A stretch of 36,200 bases of DNA, from the NCBI GenBank assembly GCA_964591105.1, contig CAZPZR010000013.1:1-36200 (forward strand), read 5' to 3'. Positions 16,320 to 26,090 of the stretch are shown here, piece by piece; position 1 is the first letter of the stretch; the number at the start of each line of letters is the position of its first letter. Under the pieces are notes generated by a model. That model was not told the DNA's origin, did not search any database, and was given only the letters and a program-made list of their open reading frames with translations. The translations under genes were made by a program, and so were the position numbers. Source of the stretch: CAZPZR01 sp964591105 (lineage in GTDB: Bacteria > Bacillota > Clostridia > Lachnospirales > Lachnospiraceae).

Positions 16320-17114
16320 CTAATTCTCTATTTTTTCAATCTTAACATGTTCAATTCTGTTATTCTCTACTTCTAACACTGTAAATCGGTACCCTTCGTA
16401 CTCAATCACACGTGTCTCTTCGTCTTCCGATGGGATACAATCCAACTGATCAATGAGAAATCCGTTCAGTGTTCCGTAATCTTCTTTATCGAAGGTAATT
16501 CCGAACAGGTCTTCCAAGTCCTCCAGTTCTGTCACTCCCAGTGCCTCGTAGCTTCCATCCGGAAGGTGCTTTAACACTTCTTCCTCTTCGTCATGCTCGT
16601 CCATAATATTTCCAACGATTTCTTCCAGAATATCTTCCATCGTTACCAGTCCAGAAGTCTGTCCATACTCATCCAGTACAACAACCACATGAACCTTCTT
16701 CGCCTGCATTTCACGGAAAAGATTATCAATGTTCTTCGTCTCCGGAATGAACTTGACTGGTCGAATACAATCCTTTAATTCCTTTACCGCACAGGAGCGA
16801 AGTTCTGGATTCATATAGCAAGTCATCGCCTCGCGCAGATGTAGAAATCCAATAATCTCATCGATGTCCTCGCGATAAATTGGATATCTGGAAAAGTTTT
16901 CTTCCAACATGAACTTCATGGCTTCTTCCAGTGTGTCCTCTTCATCAATCGCAAGAATATCCGAACGATGTGTCATAATGTCTTTCGCATCCTTATCCAT
17001 GTATCGGAAAATATTGCGAATAAGCGAAGCCGCTTCTTTTTTCATCTCTTCATCAAATTCTTCTTCAATTTGGAAAATCTGACGGATTCTTCCAAATAAA
17101 CTTCCTTGTTCCAT
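16320..17114 (-). CDS. CBS-pair/CorC_HlyC domain protein without membrane domain
   Basis: At 264 residues it matches the soluble CorC type of the CNNM/hemolysin-C family. Residues 40-165 form a tandem CBS pair (DIMTHRSDILAID, FSRYPIYREDIDEIIGFLHLRE, VHVVVVLDEYGQTSGLVTMEDILEEIVG). Residues 180-262 form the CorC_HlyC beta domain. The DUF21 transmembrane part is absent, so it may partner a transporter or act alone in Mg2+/Co2+ handling; that role is known for E. coli CorC and only inferred here. An AGGGAG lies 3 bases before the ATG and 11 bases separate it from the mazF stop. It ends in TAG. Confidence 0.88.
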   Translation of the reverse strand: MEQGSLFGRIRQIFQIEEEFDEEMKKEAASLIRNIFRYMDKDAKDIMTHRSDILAIDEEDTLEEAMKFMLEENFSRYPIYREDIDEIIGFLHLREAMTCYMNPELRSCAVKELKDCIRPVKFIPETKNIDNLFREMQAKKVHVVVVLDEYGQTSGLVTMEDILEEIVGNIMDEHDEEEEVLKHLPDGSYEALGVTELEDLEDLFGITFDKEDYGTLNGFLIDQLDCIPSEDEETRVIEYEGYRFTVLEVENNRIEHVKIEKIEN

Positions 17115-17125
17115 AAACTCCCTTT

Positions 17126-17473
17126 CTATGTATGAAGCTCAAAGCTGACTTTCAAGGCTTCATCAATTTTGTACATAATCTCTTTATCCAAGTGGCATAC
17201 GTAGTCTTTTAATCGCTGTTTATCTATGGTACGAATCTGCTCCAACAATACAACGGAATTTTTCACAATCTGATAACGCCTTGCGTCAATCTCAACATGT
17301 GTCGGCAATTTCGCCTTATTCATCCGTGAGGTAATGGCCGCACAGATAACGGTAGGACTGTGTCTGTTCCCTACATCATTCTGAATAATGAGCACCGGCC
17401 GGATACCACCTTGTTCTGAGCCAACCACTGGACTCAAATCTGCATAAAATATATCTCCACGTCTAATCTGCAA
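17126..17473 (-). CDS. mazF: MazF/PemK-family endoribonuclease toxin (NdoA-like), no adjacent antitoxin
   Basis: The 115-residue protein shows the MazF/NdoA fold signatures RRGDIFYADLSPVVGSEQGG, RPVLIIQND, and SPTVICAAITS, and ends in a typical dimer helix. Family members cut single-stranded mRNA at short sequence sites. The start is TTG: an in-frame TGA lies two codons upstream, and GGAG is 11 bases upstream. In many Firmicutes the gene upstream is a ribbon-helix-helix antitoxin; here only 84 bases separate it from nnr, and no convincing antitoxin frame is present. It is downstream of nnr as in other Clostridia, so it may be a conserved solo toxin or be controlled by an antitoxin elsewhere. 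Ends in TAG. Confidence 0.9.
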   Translation of the reverse strand: MQIRRGDIFYADLSPVVGSEQGGIRPVLIIQNDVGNRHSPTVICAAITSRMNKAKLPTHVEIDARRYQIVKNSVVLLEQIRTIDKQRLKDYVCHLDKEIMYKIDEALKVSFELHT

Positions 17474-17557
17474 CTCTATTCACACTCCGATAATAATTAA
17501 GATAAAATTAGTATTTCCATCTTTTTCGGATGTATTCCATAGAGTACTCACCGCTTT

Positions 17558-19108
17558 TTATTTTACATCATTTCCTGTATATCCTTCAACTACTATTTTT
17601 TTGTAACGCGAAGTTTCCTCCAGTTCTTTGAAAACTCCGCCCAGTTGTTCAATCAAATCTCTGGCTAAAACACTGTAACTCCCCTTTGTTTCCCGTGCCA
17701 GGTCTCCTGCACATCCGTGTAAATATGCCCCAAGCACACTCGCATCCTTTGCAGAAATGCCCTGCGCCAGCAATCCTCCGATAATCCCTGTCAGTACATC
17801 TCCGGAGCCAGCCTTTGCCATAGCTGCATTGCCTGATGGATTCAGATATGACCTTGCATCGTAACTGCTGACCAAGGTATTGGCATCCTTCAGTACACAA
17901 GTCACCTCGTAACGCTCCGCAAATTCTTTTGCAATTTCTGCGCGATGCTGCACCAACTCATTGATTCCTTCCCCCGTCAGGCGGGACATCTCTTTCATAT
18001 GAGGTGTCAATACAACATTTCCATGCTTCTTCTTATCCAGCACTTCCATGTGCTGTGCCAACAGGTTCAGTGCATCTGCATCGATGACACATGGAACTTC
18101 CACTTGCTGCACTGTTGTCTCCACGATTTTTTTGGAAATGTCTCCAGTTCCCATGCCAGAACCAATGCACACTACATCTGCCCATGTCAGAAGTTCCAGC
18201 AACTGCAGCTCATCATAATCTTCGTAAGTTCGGATGATTGCCTCCGGCAACAGAATCTGCAGAATCTCTCGATTTGTCTCCGGTGTATAGATCTGAACCA
18301 ATCCTGCGCCTGTCGCGTAAGCTGCCATTCCGTTCAGGAAGGCTGCCCCGCTCATGCCCTTGCTTCCAGCAACAATCAGCAATTTCCCGTACGAACCTTT
18401 GTGGGAATTTTCCTTGCGAAGTGGCAGCAGTTTTCGATAATCCTCTCGATTCCGAACCGCCACTACTGCGCAGTCTTTCTCAAATCTATCTTCGGAAATA
18501 CCGATGTCTGCAATCACAATCTGCCCTGCCAGTTCTTTCCCTGGATAAATGCTCATGCCAAGCTTTTGTGCCTGAAATGTCACTGTAAAATCTGCATCGA
18601 ATGCAATTCCAAGCACCTGCCCCGTATCCGCAGATACACCAGATGGAATATCCACTGCCAGTTTCACACCGCCAGAAGCATTCATGTTCTCTAACACCTG
18701 CGCATAGTTTCCAGTAATCTCTCGCGACAATCCCACACCAAACACAGCGTCTATGATAATACTATATTCACCAACTTCAAAATCCTTGCAACAAAGACCA
18801 CCACAATCCTCGTACATCTTCCATTGCTGACGTGTCTCTTCCGTACACTTGTCAGGATTGCCGATAAAAGCCACCTGCACGTTTGCTTCTTGTTCCCGTA
18901 GCATTCTCGCAATCGCAAATCCATCTCCACCATTATTGCCGCTTCCGCATACTACACAGACATTCGACAACGCAAATCCTCGCGCCAGAATCACATCGAC
19001 ACAGCTGCGTGCCGCACGCTCCATCAGCACCATAGAAGGAATTCCTTTCTCATGGATGGAATACGCGTCTGCTGATTTCATTTGAGTTGAATTTGGTAAA
19101 TATCTCAT
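17558..19108 (-). CDS. nnr: Bifunctional NAD(P)H-hydrate epimerase / ADP-dependent NAD(P)H-hydrate dehydratase
   Basis: This 516-residue fusion repairs hydrated NADH and NADPH. The N-terminal YjeF_N epimerase domain (about 1-215) has VCGSGNNGGDGFAIARML and the VDIPSGVSADTG segment. The C-terminal ribokinase-like dehydratase domain (about 225-505) has KGSYGKLLIVAGSKGMSGAA, PHMKEMSRL and the catalytic/ADP-binding NPSGNAAMAKAGSGDVLTG. Length is typical of the fused form in bacteria. It follows the rex terminator by 26 bases, with AGGA before the ATG; a clear promoter was not identified in that short gap. Downstream are mazF, corC and yebC. Confidence 0.95.
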   Translation of the reverse strand: MRYLPNSTQMKSADAYSIHEKGIPSMVLMERAARSCVDVILARGFALSNVCVVCGSGNNGGDGFAIARMLREQEANVQVAFIGNPDKCTEETRQQWKMYEDCGGLCCKDFEVGEYSIIIDAVFGVGLSREITGNYAQVLENMNASGGVKLAVDIPSGVSADTGQVLGIAFDADFTVTFQAQKLGMSIYPGKELAGQIVIADIGISEDRFEKDCAVVAVRNREDYRKLLPLRKENSHKGSYGKLLIVAGSKGMSGAAFLNGMAAYATGAGLVQIYTPETNREILQILLPEAIIRTYEDYDELQLLELLTWADVVCIGSGMGTGDISKKIVETTVQQVEVPCVIDADALNLLAQHMEVLDKKKHGNVVLTPHMKEMSRLTGEGINELVQHRAEIAKEFAERYEVTCVLKDANTLVSSYDARSYLNPSGNAAMAKAGSGDVLTGIIGGLLAQGISAKDASVLGAYLHGCAGDLARETKGSYSVLARDLIEQLGGVFKELEETSRYKKIVVEGYTGNDVK

Positions 19109-19134
19109 AATTTTTCCTGCCCTTTATCATTTCT

Positions 19135-19180
19135 AAAAAAAACGTGCAACGCCAGACTCTCTCAAGTCCACCACTGCACG
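19135..19180 (-). terminator. Rho-independent terminator of rex
   Basis: On the minus strand CGTGCA (19175..19180) pairs with TGCACG (19143..19148), with an inner GGACT/AGTCT helix, followed by eight T residues. It begins 8 bases after the rex stop. Confidence 0.85.
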
Positions 19181-19188
19181 CTTACTTC

Positions 19189-19848
19189 TTATGCCTTATG
19201 TTCTTCGTTATACCTGCTAATATTGTATGACAGCTGCATCAAACTTTCTGACAAATGAACATTCTCAACAATGATGTGTTCTGGCAAGTTCAAGTCTACA
19301 TGTGCAAAGTTCCAAATTGCACGAACTCCATTATCAACCAATACATTCGCAACTTCCAATGCCTTATCCTTTGGAATTGTAAGTGCTGCAATCTCCACAT
19401 CGTTCTCTTTCAAGAAATCTTTCAGTTCGTCCATCATACGGATTGGCACCCCACGAATCGCCATCCCTTCTAATCTTGGATTCACATCAAAAATTCCCTT
19501 CAGAATAAAACCGCGATTTTCAAACTTTGCATAATTTGCTAATGCCTGTCCCAGATTACCAGCGCCAATGATAATCATCTCGTGGTCTTCTTCAAGACCT
19601 AAAATCTTGCCAATCTCTGTGTACAAGTACTTAACATTGTAACCATATCCCTGCTGTCCGAATCCCCCAAAGTTATTTAAATCCTGACGAATCTGGGATG
19701 CTGTTACTTTCATCTTTTTGCTAAGGTCGTTGGAGGAAATACGTTCTACCCCACTCTCCAACAAGTCCCCCAAATAACGATAATATCTCGGAAGTCTTCG
19801 AATTACCGCCTGCGAAATCTCTCTCTCTTCCACTGTATTCACCACCAT
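19189..19848 (-). CDS. rex: Redox-sensing transcriptional repressor Rex
   Basis: Rex senses the NADH/NAD+ ratio and represses fermentation and respiration genes. The winged-helix domain has RRLPRYYRYLGDLL and ASQIRQDLNNFGGFGQQGYGYNV; the NAD(H)-binding Rossmann domain has MIIIGAGNLGQALANY, and the C-terminal swap helix ends the protein. The frame is open to an ATG at 19887, but that codon lies between the -35 and -10 of a perfect promoter (19864..19892), so it cannot be in the mRNA. The start is the ATG at 19848, or the GTG at 19833, which has GGTGGTG 6 bases upstream and gives the usual family start EEREISQAVIRRLP. The ABC-F gene diverges from it, as a ydiF-like gene lies near rex in Bacillus. 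Confidence 0.93.
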   Translation of the reverse strand: MVVNTVEEREISQAVIRRLPRYYRYLGDLLESGVERISSNDLSKKMKVTASQIRQDLNNFGGFGQQGYGYNVKYLYTEIGKILGLEEDHEMIIIGAGNLGQALANYAKFENRGFILKGIFDVNPRLEGMAIRGVPIRMMDELKDFLKENDVEIAALTIPKDKALEVANVLVDNGVRAIWNFAHVDLNLPEHIIVENVHLSESLMQLSYNISRYNEEHKA

Positions 19849-19863
19849 TCTCAATCTCTTATA

Positions 19864-19892
19864 ATTATAGTAAATTGTTCCACTCATGTCAA
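19864..19892 (-). promoter_or_regulatory. Consensus promoter of rex
   Basis: TTGACA (19887..19892) and TATAAT (19864..19869) with a 17-base spacer: a full match to the sigma-A consensus. The transcript should start near 19857, giving a very short leader. A perfect 12-base palindrome, GCAAAATTTTGC (19900..19911), sits 7 bases upstream of the -35. Confidence 0.88.
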
Positions 19893-19985
19893 ACTTTTCG
19901 CAAAATTTTGCCCAATATATAACAAACTTTTTCTCTCTACTTTCTCCCGTTCACCATTTTCCCTGTGAATGGGCCGGATTCCTAG

Positions 19986-20014
19986 TTGATGTTTCTCGAC
20001 ATTTTCGCTATAAT
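19986..20014 (+). promoter_or_regulatory. Promoter of the ABC-F gene
   Basis: TTGATG (19986..19991) and TATAAT (20009..20014) with 17 bases between. Transcription should start near 20021, about 50 bases before the ATG. Confidence 0.78.
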
Positions 20015-20022
20015 AATTCTGT

Positions 20023-20061
20023 ATGTGTACACGAAATTCGTATGTAAGAAATCATTTTTAG
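20023..20061 (+). other. Possible 12-codon upstream reading frame in the ABC-F leader
   Basis: It would encode MCTRNSYVRNHF and stop at a TAG that overlaps the Shine-Dalgarno TAGGAGG of the ABC-F gene. It is in frame with that gene. No ribosome binding site precedes it, and its ATG falls within two or three bases of the expected transcript start, so it could only be read as a leaderless frame. Ribosomal translation is unproven. Confidence 0.25.
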
Positions 20062-20070
20062 GAGGACATT

Positions 20071-21987
<1,917 letters not shown>

Positions 21988-21992
21988 AAAAC

Positions 21993-22028
21993 AACCTGGA
22001 AGGATATCACAATGGTATCTTCCAGGTT
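21993..22028. terminator. Bidirectional terminator between the ABC-F gene and the pilus operon
   Basis: The arms AACCTGGAAG (from 21993) and CTTCCAGGTT (to 22028) form a stem extended by a bulged helix. On the plus strand it is followed by TTTTCTTT, and on the minus strand by GTTGTTTTTT, so it can end both convergent transcripts. Confidence 0.8.
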
Positions 22029-22032
22029 TTCT

Positions 22033-22635
22033 TTATGGTTCTATTATTCTCTCACATCGAACAGTTACTCGACTGCGTCCTCCAATGGTACAGGTAAATA
22101 GCGTCAAATCCCAGCCACCATCTTCCATCTCTTCTACCGCTGTCGGCTGCAAAGTCTCAATTCCTGCTACTTCATAGACAAAGGTATGTTCATCCACATC
22201 CGTAAATCGCACTTCATCTCCCTGATGCAGCGTCTTCAAGCCGCCAAAATGAGTGGCATAATTATGTGCTGCAAGGATCAGGTTATCTGCGTATACAGAA
22301 CCTTGATAACGACAAGGCGCAATACGTAGATGTGGATAACTCCATTCACTGATAACTGGAAGCTTCAAACCTAAGGTTGGAAGTTCTAACACCCCAATAT
22401 AATCAATGCCATGGATACGTTTCACCGGCATCTCCATCTCTGGATTGCGCATATATTCTGGCTGTTCTTCCTCCGCAGAAGTCTCCAGCATCTCCGCTTC
22501 CAGTTTCTGTAGATTTCGCTCTACTGATTCTTTTGCACGACGAGACTCGTACAGATTGTATGCAGACAGAACAATTGCTGCCACAATCAGCACGATTCCA
22601 AGTCCAATCCACAGCTTTCCTCTCCTACGCATCAT
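22033..22635 (-). CDS. Sortase (class not assigned), second enzyme of the pilus operon
   Basis: The 200-residue protein has a basic N-terminus, one transmembrane helix (8-27) and a sortase barrel. Candidate catalytic residues are His124 (in LAAHNYATHFGGL), Cys182 (in LTLFTCT) and Arg189 (in GGRSRVTVR). There is no C-terminal membrane helix and no lid, unlike the class C sortase upstream. It may attach the finished pilus to the wall or handle one pilin; the class is not clear to me. I chose the ATG at 22635 with AGAGG upstream; a TTG at 22665 is possible. It overlaps the end of the upstream pilin gene by 11 bases, showing translational coupling. Confidence 0.88.
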   Translation of the reverse strand: MMRRRGKLWIGLGIVLIVAAIVLSAYNLYESRRAKESVERNLQKLEAEMLETSAEEEQPEYMRNPEMEMPVKRIHGIDYIGVLELPTLGLKLPVISEWSYPHLRIAPCRYQGSVYADNLILAAHNYATHFGGLKTLHQGDEVRFTDVDEHTFVYEVAGIETLQPTAVEEMEDGGWDLTLFTCTIGGRSRVTVRCERIIEP

Positions 22636-23587
22636 GATGCGTTCCTCTGCGTCGTACCACGCCAATAATCAAACACAGCAGTCCAAGAGCAAAGAGAATC
22701 GGTACTGGCCACCATAACTGTCCTGTCTGTGGAAGTTTTGAGCTTGGTTTGGAACTTGAAGGGCTGTCAGAATCATCTTTATCGCAAACATTCGTCACAG
22801 TGAATGTTGTTCCGTCTGCTTCTACAGTTCCTTCCTGATAACCGTCCACTTTCGCTTCCGTCACTGTCCACTTGTGGTTCACGTCCAATCCCTTCCATGT
22901 ATATTCCCATCTGCCGTCCTGTGGTAACGTAATTGGATCTCCGTAAGCTTCTCCATCACACACCAGCTGAATAGAAATGGTATCTGGGCGATCAGATTTG
23001 TGGCACTCATCTTTCCAGATCTTCACAACTTTGTAATCATCTACAACTGGATTCTGACCTACCTTTGCAATCGCCTGCACCTGATAGTTCCATGTATTCG
23101 TTTCAAGATTCTGCTCTGGCAATACTGCAAAAAATGGAAGGCTGTTATAGACATATCCCTCTTGCTTGATACTTGCCGCACTGATCAAATATAATCCTTT
23201 TTCTAAATTGGAAAATGTCGCTGTTCCCTGTTTGTCAGTTGTAACGGACATCCTTGGTTTTATCGTTCCATCCAAAATAATGGCACGCTCCAAAGTCTGA
23301 GCCATCGTCTCCCATGCAACATCATTTTTCCCGCGAATATCCAACTCGCTCGCATATGCTTCAAATGTTTTCGTTGGAGCCAATTCTCCGCAATCATCCA
23401 TTGTAGAAACCAGATATGCATCAAACTTCATCCCCGCGATTTTTAATTCATTGCAAGAAGCTGTAATGGTAAGACTTACCGCCTGGTTCATATCAACCTT
23501 TCCTGCCGCTGCAACGTCCAGCTGCAAGAAACTTACAAGCAGACACAAACTAATCAGCAGAGGCATCCATCTTCTTTTCTTCTTCAT
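22625..23587 (-). CDS. LPQTG-anchored pilin with Cna-B domain (minor or basal pilin)
   Basis: From the ATG at 23587 it encodes 320 residues. A signal peptide (MKKKRRWMPLLISLCLLVSF, cleaved probably after AAA) leads into a beta domain with a KGLYLIS motif, then a Cna-B-type domain (KVVKIWKDECHKSDRPDTISIQL...). A Ser-rich linker and LPQTG (285-289), a hydrophobic span and RRRGTHHDA complete the sorting signal. The start overlaps the srtC gene by 38 bases; a GGGTGGTG ribosome binding site lies just upstream, and a GTG at 23596 is an alternative start. Its smaller size and place after srtC suggest a basal or minor pilin or tip protein rather than the shaft. Ends in TAG. Confidence 0.85.
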   Translation of the reverse strand: MKKKRRWMPLLISLCLLVSFLQLDVAAAGKVDMNQAVSLTITASCNELKIAGMKFDAYLVSTMDDCGELAPTKTFEAYASELDIRGKNDVAWETMAQTLERAIILDGTIKPRMSVTTDKQGTATFSNLEKGLYLISAASIKQEGYVYNSLPFFAVLPEQNLETNTWNYQVQAIAKVGQNPVVDDYKVVKIWKDECHKSDRPDTISIQLVCDGEAYGDPITLPQDGRWEYTWKGLDVNHKWTVTEAKVDGYQEGTVEADGTTFTVTNVCDKDDSDSPSSSKPSSKLPQTGQLWWPVPILFALGLLCLIIGVVRRRGTHHDA

Positions 23588-24425
23588 TCGCGTCACCACC
23601 CTCTCTCTTTTTTGACCGCTTCGGAAGCAGTACAAGAATCAAAAGTATAAACAGAATCGGTGTTGCCACAATCGGTGCCACAATCAATGGATCAATTTGA
23701 ATTGCATCCGATGTCACTCGCACAGATTCATCAATATTTTCAATTCGATGTCCTCGCACCAATAATCGGTGCGTATTAATTCCATATGGCGTACATGTTA
23801 CCAATGTACAATAATCTTTTCCTTCTTCAATTTGCAAAGCCGCGGTATCCTGTGGCTCTACAATCAAAATCTGATCTACTTCATAGGTCAAGACCTCGTC
23901 CAACACACGCAACATAAAAATGTCCCCCTCTTCCAGCGCGTCCAGATTGGTAAATAACTTTGCACTTGGAAGGCCTCGGTGTCCAGACACTACGCAGTGA
24001 CTGCTCTCTCCACCCACCGGCAAACTGGACCATTCCAGATGCCCCACTGCAATTTGGAGTGCAGACTCTTCTGTTCCGTGATAAATCGGAAGACTCACCT
24101 TAATCTCCGGAATCTCAATATATCCCATAATTCCAAGACCAGATACGTCTAACTGACTTTCATATTCTGCTTTTTCTGCATCACTCAAGAAAAAATTCGT
24201 TCCTTTTTTGGAAAGTTCTTCATTATATTTCCTGGCTTTTTCCCATATCTTTTCATATTCTTCTTGATTTAAATTGGCAACTTCCTTTGCATAGCTGGCA
24301 ATCGCCTGCGTCTGATGGAAGGAATTCCAATAATCACTGAATGTGGGATAAAGTAGCAGGGACAAGCCTGCAAGAAGCAGAACAACTAGTAATATTGTCG
24401 ACAGATTATTTTTCTTTTTCTTCAT
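23550..24425 (-). CDS. srtC: Class C sortase (pilin polymerase)
   Basis: This 291-residue enzyme has the two-membrane-helix layout of class C sortases: N-terminal helix (9-26), barrel, and C-terminal helix (about 247-267) with a basic tail. Catalytic residues are His149 (VVSGHRG), Cys211 (TLVTCTPYGIN) and Arg220 (THRLLVRG). Class C enzymes join pilin subunits by Lys-Thr isopeptide bonds. The usual DP(F/W/Y) lid motif is not evident; the corresponding region reads FFLSDAEKAEYESQLDVSG, so the active site may be less guarded, or the motif has drifted. It is separated from the major pilin by 123 bases with three hairpins. AAGGAG precedes the ATG. Ends in TAG. Confidence 0.93.
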   Translation of the reverse strand: MKKKKNNLSTILLVVLLLAGLSLLLYPTFSDYWNSFHQTQAIASYAKEVANLNQEEYEKIWEKARKYNEELSKKGTNFFLSDAEKAEYESQLDVSGLGIMGYIEIPEIKVSLPIYHGTEESALQIAVGHLEWSSLPVGGESSHCVVSGHRGLPSAKLFTNLDALEEGDIFMLRVLDEVLTYEVDQILIVEPQDTAALQIEEGKDYCTLVTCTPYGINTHRLLVRGHRIENIDESVRVTSDAIQIDPLIVAPIVATPILFILLILVLLPKRSKKREGGDANEEEKKMDASAD

Positions 24426-24445
24426 GCAGGATTCTCCTTGTTACT

Positions 24446-24485
24446 AAAATGGCTGACCATTCCATTTTTGTACGTGCCGAAGCAC
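24446..24485 (-). promoter_or_regulatory. Two RNA hairpins in the srtC leader
   Basis: After the terminator-like stem at 24493..24528 the minus-strand RNA holds GUGC-UUCG-GCAC (24474..24485), a 4-bp stem with a very stable UUCG loop. Next comes AAAATGG/CCATTTT (24446..24452 with 24462..24468), 21 bases ahead of the srtC ATG. They may stabilise the processed end of the downstream message. Confidence 0.5.
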
Positions 24486-24492
24486 TTTTAAA

Positions 24493-24528
24493 ACTGTACG
24501 CAGGAGAGAAACTCCCCTGCGTCACAGT
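24493..24528 (-). terminator. Partial terminator between major pilin and srtC
   Basis: A 10-bp GC-rich stem (24499..24508 with 24512..24521, one G-U pair, 3-base loop) is extended by ACTGT/ACAGT. It starts about 20 bases past the pilin stop and is followed on the minus strand by only TTTT, so some read-through into srtC is expected. Confidence 0.65.
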
Positions 24529-24548
24529 ATCATCTTATAGCATCCAGC

Positions 24549-25937
24549 TTATTTGCTCATGCGTCTTCTTGTGATTAATAATACAGCAGCGCCGATTACT
24601 AAGATAGAACCAAGTACGTAGAATACTGTAGTACCCATACCACCTGTAGATGGAAGTTCTGTACCAGTCTTATTGATTACATGTACACCACCATTTGTCC
24701 ATGTATCATCATTAACTGTCGCATCAAGATTAGCTTTTTCGATTTTAACTTCTACACGATCAGCTAATTTGTTGAATCCTTCTGGCGCTTTTGTTTCTTC
24801 CAACCAGTATGTACCAGAGTCAAGACCTTTAATAATTACCTGTCCTGCTTTAATTGTTGCAGATCCTTTTGCATCAACACGGTATACACCTTCTGATTCT
24901 TCTACAAGTTTAATTTCATTTCCACCTGTCTGAGCATCATAAAGTTTGAATTCTGCACCTTCTAATACTTTGTCAGAAGAATCTGTTTTTACTAAATCAA
25001 ACTTGTAAGTATAAGTATCTGTATGTGCATTTTCTGTTTTACTTTCATTGCCATAGCTTAACCAAGTATCGTTAGTGTTTTTATTTTCATAAATCACTGC
25101 TTTTTCATTTAATACAGCTGAGTATGTAACAACAATAACATCGTTAGGATTTACATCTGTAAAGCTAATTTCAAATGTACATCCATCTGTTAAACCTTCT
25201 GTCTTTAATGTCCAACCAGTTTCTAAGTTTACACCATTCACTGTAACTTTTACAGATTTAGGATTAAATGTTAATCCTTCACTCATCTTATCGTGAAGTA
25301 CGTAGTTTGTTGGTTCACCATCTATAGCATTAATTGTTGTCTTGTAATTTACAGTATCACCGATAGATGCATCATTTTTTGCACCCCATTCTTTATTACT
25401 ATTTTCCTCAACTTCTTTATCTACCGTTGGTTTTCCGTTTTTTTCTTTAATTGTAACTGTTGGATTTGTTGTATCCAAAGAGCAAACTGCACCAAGTGTA
25501 GAATCAACAAGATAGTATCCAAGGTTCAAATTTGTAAATTCAACAGTTCCAGAAGTTGCTTCCACCTGTCCCTGATTGTTGCTTAAACCTTTTGCATATG
25601 TCTTTGCTAATGCTGCAAAACCAGATGCTGATGCGCCTGTTTTCCATGTCACATATCCCTGATCATCTACTTCTACATATGTTCCTTTGATGTCTGTTCC
25701 GTTAATGAATGTAGACCAATCATCTGTTGCTTTGTAAGAATAAGCATCCTTATCTGTGTCATAACTTTCTAATTTAAGAATTTCATAAATTGTATAAGTC
25801 TGACCTTTTACTGCATTCTCGATAGTAATTTCCCCATCATCTGAGTTTGTTCCTTTCGCAGCAGTTACTGTCATTGCCATGCTAAATACCATGACCAGCG
25901 CTAACATTAAGCTAGCAAGTTTTTTCATCTTTCTCAT
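24549..25937 (-). CDS. Major pilin, SpaH/EbpB-like LPxTG shaft protein
   Basis: The 462-residue protein has a signal peptide (MRKMKKLASLMLALVMVFSM..., cut probably after TAA at about 27) and a D1 domain with GYYLVDS. A D2-type isopeptide domain has TVDKEVEEN and NYVLHDKMSEGLTFN. A C-terminal SpaA-like domain carries the E-box YWLEETKAPEGF (377-388), and a sorting signal has LPSTG (428-432), a hydrophobic span and RRRMSK. The Lys residues around KPTVDKEV (169-174) are the best candidates for the sortase-C linking lysine, by position between D1 and D2. Its place first after the signal peptidase and the strong hairpin behind it suggest it is the most expressed product. The middle of the gene looks more AT-rich than its neighbours. 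Confidence 0.93.
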   Translation of the reverse strand: MRKMKKLASLMLALVMVFSMAMTVTAAKGTNSDDGEITIENAVKGQTYTIYEILKLESYDTDKDAYSYKATDDWSTFINGTDIKGTYVEVDDQGYVTWKTGASASGFAALAKTYAKGLSNNQGQVEATSGTVEFTNLNLGYYLVDSTLGAVCSLDTTNPTVTIKEKNGKPTVDKEVEENSNKEWGAKNDASIGDTVNYKTTINAIDGEPTNYVLHDKMSEGLTFNPKSVKVTVNGVNLETGWTLKTEGLTDGCTFEISFTDVNPNDVIVVTYSAVLNEKAVIYENKNTNDTWLSYGNESKTENAHTDTYTYKFDLVKTDSSDKVLEGAEFKLYDAQTGGNEIKLVEESEGVYRVDAKGSATIKAGQVIIKGLDSGTYWLEETKAPEGFNKLADRVEVKIEKANLDATVNDDTWTNGGVHVINKTGTELPSTGGMGTTVFYVLGSILVIGAAVLLITRRRMSK

Positions 25938-26047
25938 TATTGTTTGTTCCTTTCCTTTTATTTTTGTCCTTTGTAGAACATGACTTTCATTGTTTCACAT
26001 TAAAAAGACGACAACACCTCTTTCCTTTGATTCACAATTTATATACA

Positions 26048-26081
26048 ATAGGCTCACTCTTCTGGCAGAGTCTTCTCCTAT
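26048..26081 (-). promoter_or_regulatory. RNA hairpin between lepB and the major pilin
   Basis: Outer arms ATAGG/CCTAT and inner arms ACTCT/AGAGT form an interrupted stem on the minus strand 10 bases past the lepB stop. No T run follows, so it is not a terminator; it could protect or define a processed pilin transcript. No convincing separate pilin promoter was found in 25938..26090. Confidence 0.35.
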
Positions 26082-26090
26082 ATGTATGAC

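Noticed and set aside
17479..17550. Short frames between nnr and mazF (a 23-codon GTG frame and a 10-codon ATG frame) as a mini-antitoxin
   Set aside because: No proper ribosome binding site, no ribbon-helix-helix or acidic tail, and far shorter than known MazE-type antitoxins.
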